In this document: positions 48,600-58,466 of the stretch, piece after piece
Numbering within the stretch: the first letter of the stretch is position 1
Layout: every line of letters begins with the position of its first letter
DNA from: JALZAH01 sp051000755
GTDB lineage: Bacteria; Actinomycetota; Acidimicrobiia; Acidimicrobiales; Palsa-688
Length of the DNA: 64,000 nt
Assembly: GCA_051000755.1 (NCBI GenBank)
Contig: JBPCNZ010000005.1
Span: 1 to 64,000, forward strand
Direction: 5' to 3'
Position numbers and translations under genes: made by a program
The notes under the pieces: model-generated
Database searches by the model: none
Told to the model about the DNA's origin: nothing
What the model saw: only the letters and a program-made list of their open reading frames with translations

Positions 48600-49763
48600 A
48601 TGGCCGAGATCGAGATCGGGCGGGGCAAGTCGGGCCGGCGGGCGTACGGGCTCGACGACATCGCCATCGTGCCGAGTCGCCGGACACGTGATCCCGAGGA
48701 CGTCGACATCTCCTGGGAGATCGATGCCTACCGCTTCGAGCTGCCGCTCATGGGTGCGGCCATGGACGGCGTGGTCAGCCCGGCGACGGCCATCGAACTG
48801 GGCCGGCTCGGTGGTGTCGGGGTCCTCAACCTCGAGGGGGTGTGGACCCGCTACGAGGATCCCGACGGTCTCCTCGACGAGATCGCTCATCTCGACGCCG
48901 ACAAGGCAACGGCCCGGATGCAGGAGATCTACTCCGAGCCCATCAAGACCGAGTTGATCACCCAGCGGATCGCCGAGATCAAAGATGCCGGCGTCGTGGC
49001 GTGCGCGTCGCTCACGCCGCAGCGCACGGCCCGCTACGCCGAGGCCCTGGTGGCGGCCGAGCTCGACCTGTTCGTCATCCAGGGCACCGTGGTCTCCGCC
49101 GAGCACGTGTCGAAAGGGAGTGAGCCGCTCAACCTCAAGCGGTTCATCCGCGAGCTCGACATCCCCGTCATCGTCGGTGGTTGCGCCTCCTACCAGGCCG
49201 CTCTGCATCTCATGCGGACCGGTGCGTGCGGCATCCTCGTTGGCGTCGGCCCCGGTCAGGCGTGCACCACTCGTGGCGTTCTCGGCGTCGGGGTACCTCA
49301 GGCGACGGCCATAGCCGACGCGCGAGCCGCCCGGGCCCAGCACCTCGACGAGACCGGCGTCTACGTCCAGGTCATCGCCGACGGCGGCATGGCAACCGGC
49401 GGTGACATCGCCAAGGCCATCGTCTGTGGGGCCGACGCGGTCATGATCGGCTCTCCGCTCGCTGCCGCCCGGGAAGCCCCCGGCCGGGGCTACCACTGGG
49501 GGATGGCGACCTTTCACCCTACTCTCCCCCGCGGGGCCCGGGTGGAGACGGCGCGGCGCGGGACGCTGGCCGAGATCCTGGTCGGGCCGGCCCATGAGAA
49601 CGACGGGCGGCTCAACCTGTTCGGCGCCTTGCGGGCGTCGATGGCCACGTGCGGCTACGAGACGGTCAAGGAGTTCCAGAAGGCCGAGGTCATGGTCGCC
49701 CCCTCCCTCCAGACCGAGGGGAAGACCCTGCAGCGGTCGCAGGGTGTCGGCATGGGCCATTGA
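48600..49763 (+). CDS. guaB3: GuaB3 family IMP dehydrogenase-related protein
   Basis: 387-residue member of the GuaB family of the actinobacterial GuaB3 type, lacking CBS domains. It has [20 protein letters not shown], the substrate loop [20 protein letters not shown] with the Cys where IMPDH has its nucleophile, and [17 protein letters not shown]. GuaB3 proteins in other bacteria may act as GMP reductases or have unclear activity. ATG at 48600 (a GTG one codon earlier is possible). The 3' end overlaps guaA. Confidence 0.9.
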   Translation: MAEIEIGRGKSGRRAYGLDDIAIVPSRRTRDPEDVDISWEIDAYRFELPLMGAAMDGVVSPATAIELGRLGGVGVLNLEGVWTRYEDPDGLLDEIAHLDADKATARMQEIYSEPIKTELITQRIAEIKDAGVVACASLTPQRTARYAEALVAAELDLFVIQGTVVSAEHVSKGSEPLNLKRFIRELDIPVIVGGCASYQAALHLMRTGACGILVGVGPGQACTTRGVLGVGVPQATAIADARAARAQHLDETGVYVQVIADGGMATGGDIAKAIVCGADAVMIGSPLAAAREAPGRGYHWGMATFHPTLPRGARVETARRGTLAEILVGPAHENDGRLNLFGALRASMATCGYETVKEFQKAEVMVAPSLQTEGKTLQRSQGVGMGH

Positions 49764-51349
49764 AGGACGGACATCCCTCGGGTGAGGTCAGTCCCCTCGA
49801 CATCAAGGACTTCGACACCGTTCTGGTCGTCGACTTCGGTGCCCAGTACGCCCAACTGATCGCCCGGCGGGTCCGCGAGTCTCGGGTCTACAGCGAGATC
49901 GTCCCCTACACCATCACGCCGGAGGAGATCGCCGAGCGCAGGCCGGTCGGGATCATCCTCTCCGGTGGCCCCAAGTCGGTCCACGTGGATGGGGCTCCTC
50001 GACTCGATGCCGGCATCTACGAGGCCGGCGTCCCCATCCTCGGGATCTGCTACGGCGCCCAGCTCATCGCCCAGCAACTCGGCGGGGTGGTCGACCGCAG
50101 TGGCCGAGGCGAGTACGGCCGCACCGTGCTGTCGTTGGGGACGGACGGGCCGGCCCCATCCGTGCTATTCGCCGACGTCCCGCCCACCTTCGACGTGTGG
50201 ATGAGCCACTTCGACGGGATCGTCGCCGCCCCTCCGGGGTTCCGCTCCACCGCCTCCACCCTCGATGTGCCCGTGGCCGCCCTGGAGGACACGGCGCGGG
50301 GCATCTACGGGGTGCAGTTCCATCTCGAGGTGGCCCACACCAGGGGCGGCCAGCAGATGCTGGACCGGTTTCTCTACGACATCTGCGGGGCCCGGCCCAC
50401 GTGGACCATGACCTCGGTCATCGAAGCCTCGGTGGAGGCCGTGCGGGCCCAGGTCGGTTCCGGCCGGGTCATCTGCGGCCTGTCGGGGGGCGTGGACTCG
50501 GCCGTGGCCGCGGCCCTGGTCCACAAGGCCATCGGTGACCAGCTGACGTGTGTCTTCGTCGACACCGGCCTCCTGCGGGCCGGGGAGGCCGAACAGGTCG
50601 AGGACACCTTCCTCAAGCAGTTCAACGTCGACCTGGTTCGGATCAAGGCCGCCGACCGGTTCCTGGCCAACCTCGACGACATCCTCGATCCCGAACGCAA
50701 GCGCAAGATCATCGGTGAGACCTTCATCCGGGTCTTCGAGGAGGCCGCCGCCGACCTCGACGACGCCCGGTACCTGGTGCAGGGCACCCTGTACCCCGAC
50801 ATCATCGAGTCGGGCACCAAGGACGCAGCCAAGATCAAGTCCCACCACAACGTGGGTGGCCTCCCCGACGACATGAACTTCGAGCTGGTCGAGCCGTTGC
50901 GGACCCTGTTCAAGGACGAGGTCAGGACCGTCGGCGAGGAACTGGGCCTTCCCGAGGACATCGTGTGGCGCCAGCCGTTCCCCGGGCCAGGGCTGGCCGT
51001 TCGCATCATCGGCACCGTGACCCACGAGCGGCTCGAGATCCTCCAGGCCGCCGACGCAATCGTCACCGAGGAGATCCGCCGCGCCGGGCTGTACCGGGAG
51101 CTGTGGCAGAGCTTCGCCGTTCTCCCCGTGGTCCGCACCGTGGGAGTCATGGGAGACGAACGGACCTACGCCTACCCGATCGTCATCCGCGCCGTGACGA
51201 GCGACGACGCCATGACGGCGGACTGGGCCCGGCTGCCGTACGAGGTGCTCGAACGCCTGTCGGCACGGATCATCAACGAGGTGGCCGGTGTCAACCGGGT
51301 GGCCTTCGATGTGACCTCCAAGCCTCCGGGGACCATCGAGTGGGAGTGA
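49760..51349 (+). CDS. guaA: GMP synthase (glutamine-hydrolysing)
   Basis: Converts XMP to GMP. The N-terminal class I glutaminase has Cys in [15 protein letters not shown] and His-x-Glu in [10 protein letters not shown]. The ATP pyrophosphatase domain has [18 protein letters not shown]; the dimerisation domain ends KPPGTIEWE. The only sensible start is TTG at 49760 overlapping the guaB3 stop (TTGA), which makes 529 residues. An in-frame ATG or GTG that fits is absent. Confidence 0.95.
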   Translation: MKDGHPSGEVSPLDIKDFDTVLVVDFGAQYAQLIARRVRESRVYSEIVPYTITPEEIAERRPVGIILSGGPKSVHVDGAPRLDAGIYEAGVPILGICYGAQLIAQQLGGVVDRSGRGEYGRTVLSLGTDGPAPSVLFADVPPTFDVWMSHFDGIVAAPPGFRSTASTLDVPVAALEDTARGIYGVQFHLEVAHTRGGQQMLDRFLYDICGARPTWTMTSVIEASVEAVRAQVGSGRVICGLSGGVDSAVAAALVHKAIGDQLTCVFVDTGLLRAGEAEQVEDTFLKQFNVDLVRIKAADRFLANLDDILDPERKRKIIGETFIRVFEEAAADLDDARYLVQGTLYPDIIESGTKDAAKIKSHHNVGGLPDDMNFELVEPLRTLFKDEVRTVGEELGLPEDIVWRQPFPGPGLAVRIIGTVTHERLEILQAADAIVTEEIRRAGLYRELWQSFAVLPVVRTVGVMGDERTYAYPIVIRAVTSDDAMTADWARLPYEVLERLSARIINEVAGVNRVAFDVTSKPPGTIEWE

Positions 51350-51626
51350 CCAACCGGTAGCTCATCTATGACCGGGCCGGCACCCATCGGGCTCGGGACC
51401 ACATCTGCCAGTGTTCGACACCCTCGGCGCTGGCGATTGGGAGAAAGCGTCAACAGGCAGGCTCCGAGCCGCGGCGCCGACGCAGACCCACACAGCCTTC
51501 GCCCAGGGCTGCGCGTCACCCAACGCCAAGCCGGCACCCACATCGGACCGCCAGGGGGCATGAGGATCATCCAACGGGTGGACAAGACGGTGCCGCGGTC
51601 ATGGCCCCGGTACCTTGGGGGGAGCG
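51350..51626. other. Intergenic region guaA to pcrA
   Basis: 277 bases without a credible gene. No tRNA cloverleaf, terminator stem or riboswitch was recognised; a GGGGGGAG ribosome site for pcrA ends it. Confidence 0.5.
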
Positions 51627-54600
51627 ATGTCATTCGACCCCGAGTCGCCCGGTAGCCCCCGATCGAGCGGGGATCTGCTCGTCGGGCTCAACCCCATACA
51701 GGCCGAGGCGGTCACCCATCCGGGCGGACCGCTGCTGATCGTCGCGGGTGCCGGGTCGGGCAAGACCCGGGTGCTGACGCAGCGCATCGCCTGGCTCATG
51801 GCCGAGCAGAAGGTGTCACCGTTCGAGATCCTGGCCATCACCTTCACCAACAAGGCCGCCGACGAGATGCGCAAACGGGTCGAGATGTTGGTGGGACCGG
51901 TGGCCCGGCGGATGTGGGTGTCCACCTTCCATTCCGCCTGCGCCCGGATCCTCCGGCGAGATGCCAGCCGGCTGGGCTACAAGTCGTCGTTCAGCATCTA
52001 CGACCAGGCGGATGCCGTCCGCCTGACCGGCTATGTCGTCCGCGACCTCGGTCTCGACGCCAAGAAGTTCCCGCCCCGCCAGGTCCATGCCACCATCTCC
52101 GCGGCCAAGAACGAGCTCATCGACTTCGAGACCTACGCGGCCCAGGCCGGGTCCATCTTCGAGCGCAAGATCGCCGAGGTGTACCGGGAGTACCAGCAAC
52201 GCCTGCTGAGCGCGTCGGCGATGGACTTCGACGACATGCTCGTCGTCACCGTCAACCTGCTCCAGGCCTTCCCGGACCTGCTCCACTGGTACCAGCACCG
52301 CTTCGCCCACATCCTCGTCGACGAGTACCAGGACACCAACCGGGCCCAGAACGAGCTGATCCTCCTGCTCGGCGGGGCCCACCACAACGTCACCGTCGTC
52401 GGCGACAGCGACCAGTGCCTGCCTCCGGGAACGCTCATCTCCACCCCCGACGGGTCCCGGCCGGTCGAGAAACTCGCCGTGGGGGATGCCGTGCTCGGCA
52501 CCGCGGGCAGGGCATCGACAGCCGTGGGAACCGTCACCGCCGTCAAGCGGGGCTCCTATGGGGGTCGGCTGTACCGAGCTGTGGTGGGAGGCAAACCCAT
52601 CGCGGCCACACCCCACCACATCGTCCTGGCCCGGCAGGTTCTCGTTCCCGACCAGTGGATCGTCTCTCTGATGCACCGCGGTGACCTGGGCTGGCGCGTC
52701 GGTTTGACCAGGAGCGTGCGATCCCGTCGCCGGGGCGTGGAGGACCTGGGTCTGCACGAGCGGGTCAATGAGGAGCACGCTGACGCCGCCTGGATCGTGT
52801 GCCTGTGCGCCTCGCGGTCCGAGGCGGCGTACTGGGAGGCACTGCTCGCCGCTCGTTACGCGGCATTGGACACCGACACCGCCGCCAAGCAGCTCATGGA
52901 CGACTTCGACCTCCATCCCGAGTTCCCCCACCACCGTGCCCAGCACGGTCAGAGCGGGGAGTGTCTCAACCTGACGATGTTCTCCGATCGGAGGGGTCGA
53001 GCCAGCTACCACCGGGTGCAATGCTCGACGAGCCGTCCGGAGCTGCTGAGGAAGCTCGAGGATGACGGCTTTGCCACCCGCGCCGGGTCCAAGCCAGGGA
53101 CGGGTTCCTTCGAGACCAGCCGCAAGCACTACGACGAGGCGGCTGCCCTGGCCCGGCGGGTGGCATCGGCGGCCGGCATGAGCATCCAGCGCCGGGCGTG
53201 CATCGAGGGTCAGCTCTACGACTTCGTTCCCGTCGCCCATCTCCGTCCAGGGATGCGCATGCTGATGGCCGAGCAGGATCGTCTGGTCGAGGCCGAGGTC
53301 GAGTCCCTCACCTGGGAGGACCATCGAGGGGCCGTCTATGACCTGCAGGTCGATCCCATCCATACGTATCTGGCCGGCGGCCTCCTGGTCCACAACTCCA
53401 TCTACCGGTTCCGCGGTGCCGACATCCGCAACATCCTGCAGTTCGAGGACGCCTTCCCCGAGGCCACGGTGGTGGTCCTCGAGCAGAACTACCGGTCCAG
53501 CCAGACCGTTCTGGATGCGGCCAACGGGGTCATTGCCAACAACCTGCAGCGCAAGGCGAAGGCCCTGTGGACCGAGGCCGGCAACGGAGAGCTGATCGTC
53601 CGCTATCACGCCGAGGACGAGCACGACGAAGGGTCATGGCTGGCCGCTGAGGTCAATCGCCTGCACCGGACCCGCGGAGGGGTCGACGGAGACGGCCGGA
53701 CCTACGCATGGGGTGACATCGCCGTGTTCTATCGCACGAACGCCCAGAGCCGGGCCATCGAGGAGGAACTGGTGCGCCGGGGGATCCCCTACAAGGTCGT
53801 CGGCGGGACCCGGTTCTACGACCGCCGGGAGATCAAGGATCTCCTCGCCTACCTCCGCGCCGCCACCAACCCGGCCGACGAGGTGTCCCTCCGCCGCATC
53901 GCCAATGTCCCCAAGCGCGGCGTGGGCGACACCAGCGTGGATCGGGTCGAACGGTGGGGCCGCGACCACCATGTCGGTTTCGGGGAGGCCCTGGCCCAGG
54001 CCCCCGACGCCGGCGTCTCGGGGAGAGCCCTGAGCGGCATTGCCGATCTGCTCAGCTTGCTGGCCGACCTGCGGGCGTTGGCGGACCTGGCGGCGGGGGC
54101 CGACCGGCGCGGTCCGGCCGCGGTGGTGGAGATGATCCTGGAACGGACCGACTATCTGGGGGAGCGTGGAGGCCAGGGCGGTGCCGAGCCCTCCGTCGAA
54201 GCCGCCGGGCGGATCGAGAACATGGAGGAGCTCCTCGGATCGGCTCGCGACACCGAGGACCTCGACACCTTCCTGGAGCAGGTCAGCCTGGTCTCCGACA
54301 CCGATGAGCTCGACGGGGACGAGTCCAAGATGGTCCTGATGACCCTGCACACGGCCAAGGGGCTGGAGTTCCCGGTGGTGTTCCTGGTCGGCATGGAGGA
54401 CGGGGTCTTCCCCCATCTGCGCTCTCTGGGCGAACCCGACGAGCTCGAGGAGGAGCGCCGTTTGGCCTATGTCGGCATCACCCGGGCCCGGGAGCGGCTC
54501 TATCTGTCCCACGCCTGGTGCCGAAGCCTGTGGGGTCAGACCCAGTACAACCCTCCGAGTCGCTTCCTGCGGGAGATCCCTGACTACCTGGTCCGGACCG

Positions 54601-54902
54601 CTGAAGGTGGCCACCAGGCGCTGCGGGCGAGCGGCACCGGAGGGGGCCGGTGGTCCGGACGGATCGGCCGCGACGAGATCGTGGAGTCGGCGATGCGCCG
54701 GGGCCGCCGAGCCACTACGTCGAGCAGCGGAGCGGAGGATCTGGGGTTGCAGACGGGTGAGACCGTCGTGCATGCCAAATGGGGTGAGGGCGTCGTCACC
54801 GAGGTGCGCGGGGCGGGCTCGAGCGCCCAGGCCACCGTGCGCTTTCCCGGGGTGGGTGACAAGCAGCTGATCCTGGCCATGGCGCCGATCAAACGGGCGT
54901 AG
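51627..54902 (+). CDS. pcrA: ATP-dependent DNA helicase PcrA/UvrD with intein
   Basis: Superfamily 1 3'-5' helicase for DNA repair and replication restart. The precursor has 1091 residues; removal of the 327-residue intein leaves 764, the normal PcrA size. Motif I is VAGAGSGKTRVL, motif II LVDEYQDTNRAQ, motif III VVGDSDQ joined across the intein to SIYRFRGADI, and later LMTLHTAKGLEFPVVF and YVGITRARERLYLSHA. ATG at 51627 with GGGGGGAG upstream. Without splicing the helicase would be inactive, because the insertion splits a catalytic motif. Confidence 0.96.
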   Translation: MSFDPESPGSPRSSGDLLVGLNPIQAEAVTHPGGPLLIVAGAGSGKTRVLTQRIAWLMAEQKVSPFEILAITFTNKAADEMRKRVEMLVGPVARRMWVSTFHSACARILRRDASRLGYKSSFSIYDQADAVRLTGYVVRDLGLDAKKFPPRQVHATISAAKNELIDFETYAAQAGSIFERKIAEVYREYQQRLLSASAMDFDDMLVVTVNLLQAFPDLLHWYQHRFAHILVDEYQDTNRAQNELILLLGGAHHNVTVVGDSDQCLPPGTLISTPDGSRPVEKLAVGDAVLGTAGRASTAVGTVTAVKRGSYGGRLYRAVVGGKPIAATPHHIVLARQVLVPDQWIVSLMHRGDLGWRVGLTRSVRSRRRGVEDLGLHERVNEEHADAAWIVCLCASRSEAAYWEALLAARYAALDTDTAAKQLMDDFDLHPEFPHHRAQHGQSGECLNLTMFSDRRGRASYHRVQCSTSRPELLRKLEDDGFATRAGSKPGTGSFETSRKHYDEAAALARRVASAAGMSIQRRACIEGQLYDFVPVAHLRPGMRMLMAEQDRLVEAEVESLTWEDHRGAVYDLQVDPIHTYLAGGLLVHNSIYRFRGADIRNILQFEDAFPEATVVVLEQNYRSSQTVLDAANGVIANNLQRKAKALWTEAGNGELIVRYHAEDEHDEGSWLAAEVNRLHRTRGGVDGDGRTYAWGDIAVFYRTNAQSRAIEEELVRRGIPYKVVGGTRFYDRREIKDLLAYLRAATNPADEVSLRRIANVPKRGVGDTSVDRVERWGRDHHVGFGEALAQAPDAGVSGRALSGIADLLSLLADLRALADLAAGADRRGPAAVVEMILERTDYLGERGGQGGAEPSVEAAGRIENMEELLGSARDTEDLDTFLEQVSLVSDTDELDGDESKMVLMTLHTAKGLEFPVVFLVGMEDGVFPHLRSLGEPDELEEERRLAYVGITRARERLYLSHAWCRSLWGQTQYNPPSRFLREIPDYLVRTAEGGHQALRASGTGGGRWSGRIGRDEIVESAMRRGRRATTSSSGAEDLGLQTGETVVHAKWGEGVVTEVRGAGSSAQATVRFPGVGDKQLILAMAPIKRA
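52416..53396 (+). mobile_element. Intein in the PcrA motif III (327 residues)
   Basis: Starts with Cys (CLPPGTLISTPDGSRPVEK) right after GDSDQ and ends YLAGGLLVHN just before Ser (SIYRFRG). N-terminal splice blocks A and B (TPHHIVLA, with the conserved Thr-x-x-His), C-terminal block F (AVYDLQVDPIHTYLAGG) and block G are present. Cys1, the penultimate His, the terminal Asn and Ser+1 support active splicing. The middle, about 130 residues, has no LAGLIDADG motif, so the homing endonuclease is degenerate or absent. The insertion site is one used by known UvrD/PcrA inteins in actinomycetes. Confidence 0.95.
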
Positions 54903-56180
54903 GGACCGATTCGATGGGCTCGGCACTGGCGGCGCGTTCGGCAAGGACAGCGGCGACGACCAGGACGGCACCGACGAAGAGATAGTTGGCGCCCTCCCAG
55001 CCGTTGTAAGCGAAATGGCGTCCCTCCAGCTCGCCGATGCCGATGAAGGCGTGGGGCACGGCCATGCAGGCGGCCAGCCAGAACAGCCAGTCGACCACGC
55101 CGGCGCCCCGCCGTTGGAACATGACGACGACGACCACGGCGGTGACGGCCACCCCGACGGCGATGTTGAGGCCCGGCTCGGCGACATCGGCCCGGGTGAA
55201 GAGGTGAGCTGGGGGTAGGGGTGGACACCGATGGCGGCCACCAGGTTGGCGACGGTCCCCACCGTCACACCGACAACGCCCACGACGATCGCCTGGGCCC
55301 GGTTCCGGCGCCACACGAACACCCCGATGAGGATGGGGAGGGGCAGGTAGATGATCCGAGCGGTGGCCAGGACGCCGGCGAAGGCCCCGGTGAGCATGGC
55401 GGGGACAGGTCCGGCGCGCGCTCCGGCGGTCCCTGCCGCCGAGCGGAGCCCGTTGGGGGTCAGCCAACGATCGGCGGCGGCGACGAGGAGGAGCAGGGCC
55501 AGGACCAGGGCCACCGTGTCCTGGCCCTCGGTCATCTCCTTGAAGAGGTGGGGCGAGCAGAACAGCAGGGCCAATCCGAGATTGACCTCCAGGCCGGCCC
55601 GGTACACCAGCCGAAAGGTGACGGCCACCAGCGCCATCCAGAACGGGATCATCAGGCCGTACTCGTGGAGCAGGGCGAACGGTGCGTTGAGCACCACCCA
55701 CGCCGGGCCGGGGCTTGGCGGCCCCGAGATGACCCCTCCGGGGAGGACCAGGTTGTACATGGAGTGACCGTGGAAAAAGGCCAGCGCCGTCTGGATCATG
55801 GCATCGGCCTGCGAGGCGCCCCCACCGGCTCGGTGCAGAGCCTCCTCGTGAAATCTCAGGACGATCCCTGTGACGGTGATCCCGGTCAGGAGGACAGCGG
55901 TCACGGGAGTGGAACCGACGACTCGCCGCCACCGTTCCGACCTGGGTGTGAGCGTCAGCACGGCGTAGGTGACCGCCGCCGTGGCCGCCACCACGACGAC
56001 CGACAGCAGAGCCGGGTAGAGGCGGCTGGCATGGCGGTAGAGCTCAGCGACAGAGGGGACTTGCACGACCGCGGTGACGGCGGCGGTGGCCGCCAGCGCC
56101 CTCCACCGGCTGATCGGCCCCCACGGCCCCCGCTCCGGGCAGGATCGACGACCGCTAAGCACGACGTTGGGCAAGGTCAC
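54889..56180 (-). pseudogene. Polytopic membrane protein (GT-C-like), frameshifted
   Basis: The first frame starts GTG at 56180 and gives about 320 residues with many transmembrane helices (e.g. MALVAVTFRLVYRAGLEVNL, then LALVLALLLLVAAADRWLT), ending at VHPYPQLTS. The second frame resumes TRADVAEPGLNIAVGVAVTA and ends ESVPTPV at 54889. One base is missing near 55205 to keep frame. The layout (long multi-helix protein with an outer loop after helix 2) resembles bacterial GT-C mannosyl- or arabinosyl-transferases; substrate unknown. The 3' end overlaps pcrA by 14 bp; upstream is the LCP gene. Confidence 0.72.
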
Positions 56181-56203
56181 CGTCCGATGGTCAAGCTCAG
56201 GGT

Positions 56204-57757
56204 TCAGGGGGTGCAGCTCGCGGGGGGCACCTGGCCAGGCGGGGTGCCGGGCAGCGTGTAGGTGGTCGACGACGTGCCTTGGGGAGGAGGTGGGGTGGTC
56301 GTCGCGGGGGCCGCGGTGGTCGTCGTCGCCCCCGGCTTGGCCAGACCCGAGTAGCTGCTGCCGGTGGTCAGCTCCAGGTTGTAGCTCGTCGAGGTGAGCG
56401 CCGGATCGGCGGTCAGGGTGGCGCCGCCCACCAGCTTGCTGGCCAGGAGCTGAGCCGAGGAAAGGGAGTCAGGTGCATAGTGGATCTGGTTGCCGGCGCC
56501 CACATAGGCCCGGGACGAGGCGTTGGTGGTGGCCTTGTAACCGGCGCCGCTCAGCGCCGTGGTGGCCTGACCGGCCTGGCCGCTGACCCCGCTCCCGTTG
56601 ACCACCTCGACACTCACCGACGACGGGCTGGGTGCGTTGGCGGGCGCTTTGGTCGACGTGGGCGCCGCCGTCGACGACGAGGTGGGCGCCGAGTCCGCCG
56701 AGGTCCCCAGATGGTTGAAGGAGGTGATGTTGGTCTGGGCCTGAGGTTGGTCCAGGCTGAGGACGTCCTGGCCGCCGATGGTCTCGGGCTTCACCGGAAG
56801 GGTGGCGGTGGGGATGGCGGTCGAGTTGATGCCCCGGAAGATCTTGGCCAGCGAGACGATGAGGCTGGTCGAGAACCCGTTGTCGACGGTCAGGTTTTTG
56901 GTGACGCCGCTGACGATGTTGTTGAGGGCCACGGGGTTCGTGAACTGGCCCTGGGCCTTGTCGACCATGCGCTTGACGAACGCCTGTTGGCGCTGGATGC
57001 GGGCCAGGTCACTGGCGGCCTCGGGGTGGAACTCGCCGTTCTGGTAGTACTCGTAGTGACGGGACCGGACGAAGGCCAGGGCCTGACTCCCGCCCAGGTC
57101 GACGCAACCGGCCTGATGTACGAACAAGCCGGAAAAGAAGTCCCTCACGGCGGTGGGGAACCAGATGTGCACACCGCCAATGGCGTCGGTCACCTGGCGG
57201 AACGAATCGAAGTTCATCTCCACGTAGTGGTTGATGGGGATGCCCAGGTCGTCCTGGATGGTCTGGACCAAGAGGTTGGGTCCGGAATCGAACGCCGAGT
57301 TGATGCGGGTCTGGCCCATGCCCTGGACCGGTACGTACAAGTCCCGGGGGATGGACATCAAGGTGATCTGGCGGGACGCGGGGACGACGCGAGCCAGCAT
57401 GATGGTGTCGGAGCGTTGCCCGCCCGCTGCCGAGCTGCCCCCGAAGGCCTTGCCGTCGGCCAGCGTGCGGGTATCGCTGCCCACGATGAGCATGGTGAAC
57501 GGCTTGCCGGCGCCGGACTTGGACAGGGCGGCGATACTGTCGGTCTTGATCCGCCCGAGCTGAACGTTGATGTAGCCGTAGGCGCTGGCCACGCTGATGA
57601 TGGCGATGGCGGCGATCACGTTGACGCCGACGAGGATCCGACGGGGCCAGCGCCGCCGGCGGCCGGGCCGGAACCGGACGGGCGCGACCCGGGAGCCGCT
57701 CAGAGCTTCAGGCGGTTGCTCGTTGCTCGGTCGTCGTGGTCGGTTGAGATCACTCAC
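56204..57757 (-). CDS. LCP (LytR-CpsA-Psr) family cell-wall ligase
   Basis: Transfers glycopolymers from lipid carriers to peptidoglycan. After a basic tail and one membrane helix (VGVNVIAAIAIISVASAYGY) the LCP domain shows FTMLIVGSDTRT, RSDTIMLARVVPASRQITLM, SIPRDLYVPV and LAFVRSRHYEYYQNGEFHPE. A C-terminal LytR_C domain (VEVVNGSGVSGQAGQATTAL) is followed by a Thr/Pro-rich tail. 517 residues from GTG 57757; GTG 57763 is also possible. The longer TTG start is less likely. Probably co-transcribed with the following membrane protein. Confidence 0.93.
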   Translation of the reverse strand: MSDLNRPRRPSNEQPPEALSGSRVAPVRFRPGRRRRWPRRILVGVNVIAAIAIISVASAYGYINVQLGRIKTDSIAALSKSGAGKPFTMLIVGSDTRTLADGKAFGGSSAAGGQRSDTIMLARVVPASRQITLMSIPRDLYVPVQGMGQTRINSAFDSGPNLLVQTIQDDLGIPINHYVEMNFDSFRQVTDAIGGVHIWFPTAVRDFFSGLFVHQAGCVDLGGSQALAFVRSRHYEYYQNGEFHPEAASDLARIQRQQAFVKRMVDKAQGQFTNPVALNNIVSGVTKNLTVDNGFSTSLIVSLAKIFRGINSTAIPTATLPVKPETIGGQDVLSLDQPQAQTNITSFNHLGTSADSAPTSSSTAAPTSTKAPANAPSPSSVSVEVVNGSGVSGQAGQATTALSGAGYKATTNASSRAYVGAGNQIHYAPDSLSSAQLLASKLVGGATLTADPALTSTSYNLELTTGSSYSGLAKPGATTTTAAPATTTPPPPQGTSSTTYTLPGTPPGQVPPASCTP

Positions 57758-58005
57758 GGTCACTCTCGGCAGTCGGCGGTCATGGCTGTACAACCCCTCC
57801 GCCCAGGGCTGCGGTTGTCATCAGCCGCGCGGAACCTCCAAACACACGAGCACAGATCCCGGGCGGGTAAAGGGACGACCACCGCACCAGGGAACGCTAG
57901 CGGTGCGGAACGGTCGGATGGTGGCATGGCCCCGGGGGACAGGCCGGGGACGTCGTCCCGGTGGATGGGCCCCAGCAGGAGCATCCGGCGTAGTATGCCC
58001 GGACG

Positions 58006-58422
58006 ATGCGACGTCGGTACCGAGTTGTCGTGGCCAAACCGGGTCTCGACGGTCACGACCGTGGTGCCCGAGTCATCGCCCGGGCCCTGCGGGAGGCCGG
58101 CTTTGAGGTCATCTACACCGGGTTGCACCAGACGCCGGCCCAGATCGTGGAGGCCGTGCTCCAAGAGGACGCCGACGCCGTCGGTCTGTCCATCCTCTCC
58201 GGCGCCCACATGACCCTGTTTCCCAAGGTCATCGAGCAGCTCCAGGCGGGCGACGCCGGCGATGTGCTGATCTTCGGTGGAGGCATCATTCCCGAGGCCG
58301 ACGCCGCTGAGCTCGGGCGCCTCGGCGTCACCCGCATCTTCACCCCCGGTGCTCCGCTGGCGACAATCACCGACTGGCTCGAGGAGGCGCTCGATGCACG
58401 AGAGAGCGCCGGGGCCAGCTGA
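58006..58422 (+). CDS. Stand-alone cobalamin-binding protein (methylmalonyl-CoA mutase-type)
   Basis: 138 residues forming a complete B12-binding Rossmann domain: VVVAKPGLDGHDRGARVIAR, where His in DGHDRG should ligate cobalt, then GLSILSGAHMTLFPKV and IFGGGIIPEADAAEL. It equals the C-terminal part of methylmalonyl-CoA mutase or the small subunit of related acyl-CoA mutases. The large subunit is not in the window. It starts 45 bp before sucC. Since succinyl-CoA is the product of methylmalonyl-CoA mutase, the pairing with sucCD is logical. TAGTAT at about 57990 may be its -10 box. Confidence 0.92.
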   Translation: MRRRYRVVVAKPGLDGHDRGARVIARALREAGFEVIYTGLHQTPAQIVEAVLQEDADAVGLSILSGAHMTLFPKVIEQLQAGDAGDVLIFGGGIIPEADAAELGRLGVTRIFTPGAPLATITDWLEEALDARESAGAS

Positions 58423-58466
58423 GCCCGGCCAACCCTTCTGCCCCCTTCCCCCAACGAGGAGCGATC

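Noticed and set aside
51350..51626. tRNA or small RNA gene
   Set aside because: No cloverleaf, GTTC arm or stable stem could be traced by eye.
52416..53396. Homing endonuclease in the intein
   Set aside because: No LAGLIDADG or HNH-type motif in the middle region.
57758..58005. B12 riboswitch before the cobalamin-binding gene
   Set aside because: The gap is short and lacks a B12-box-like sequence.
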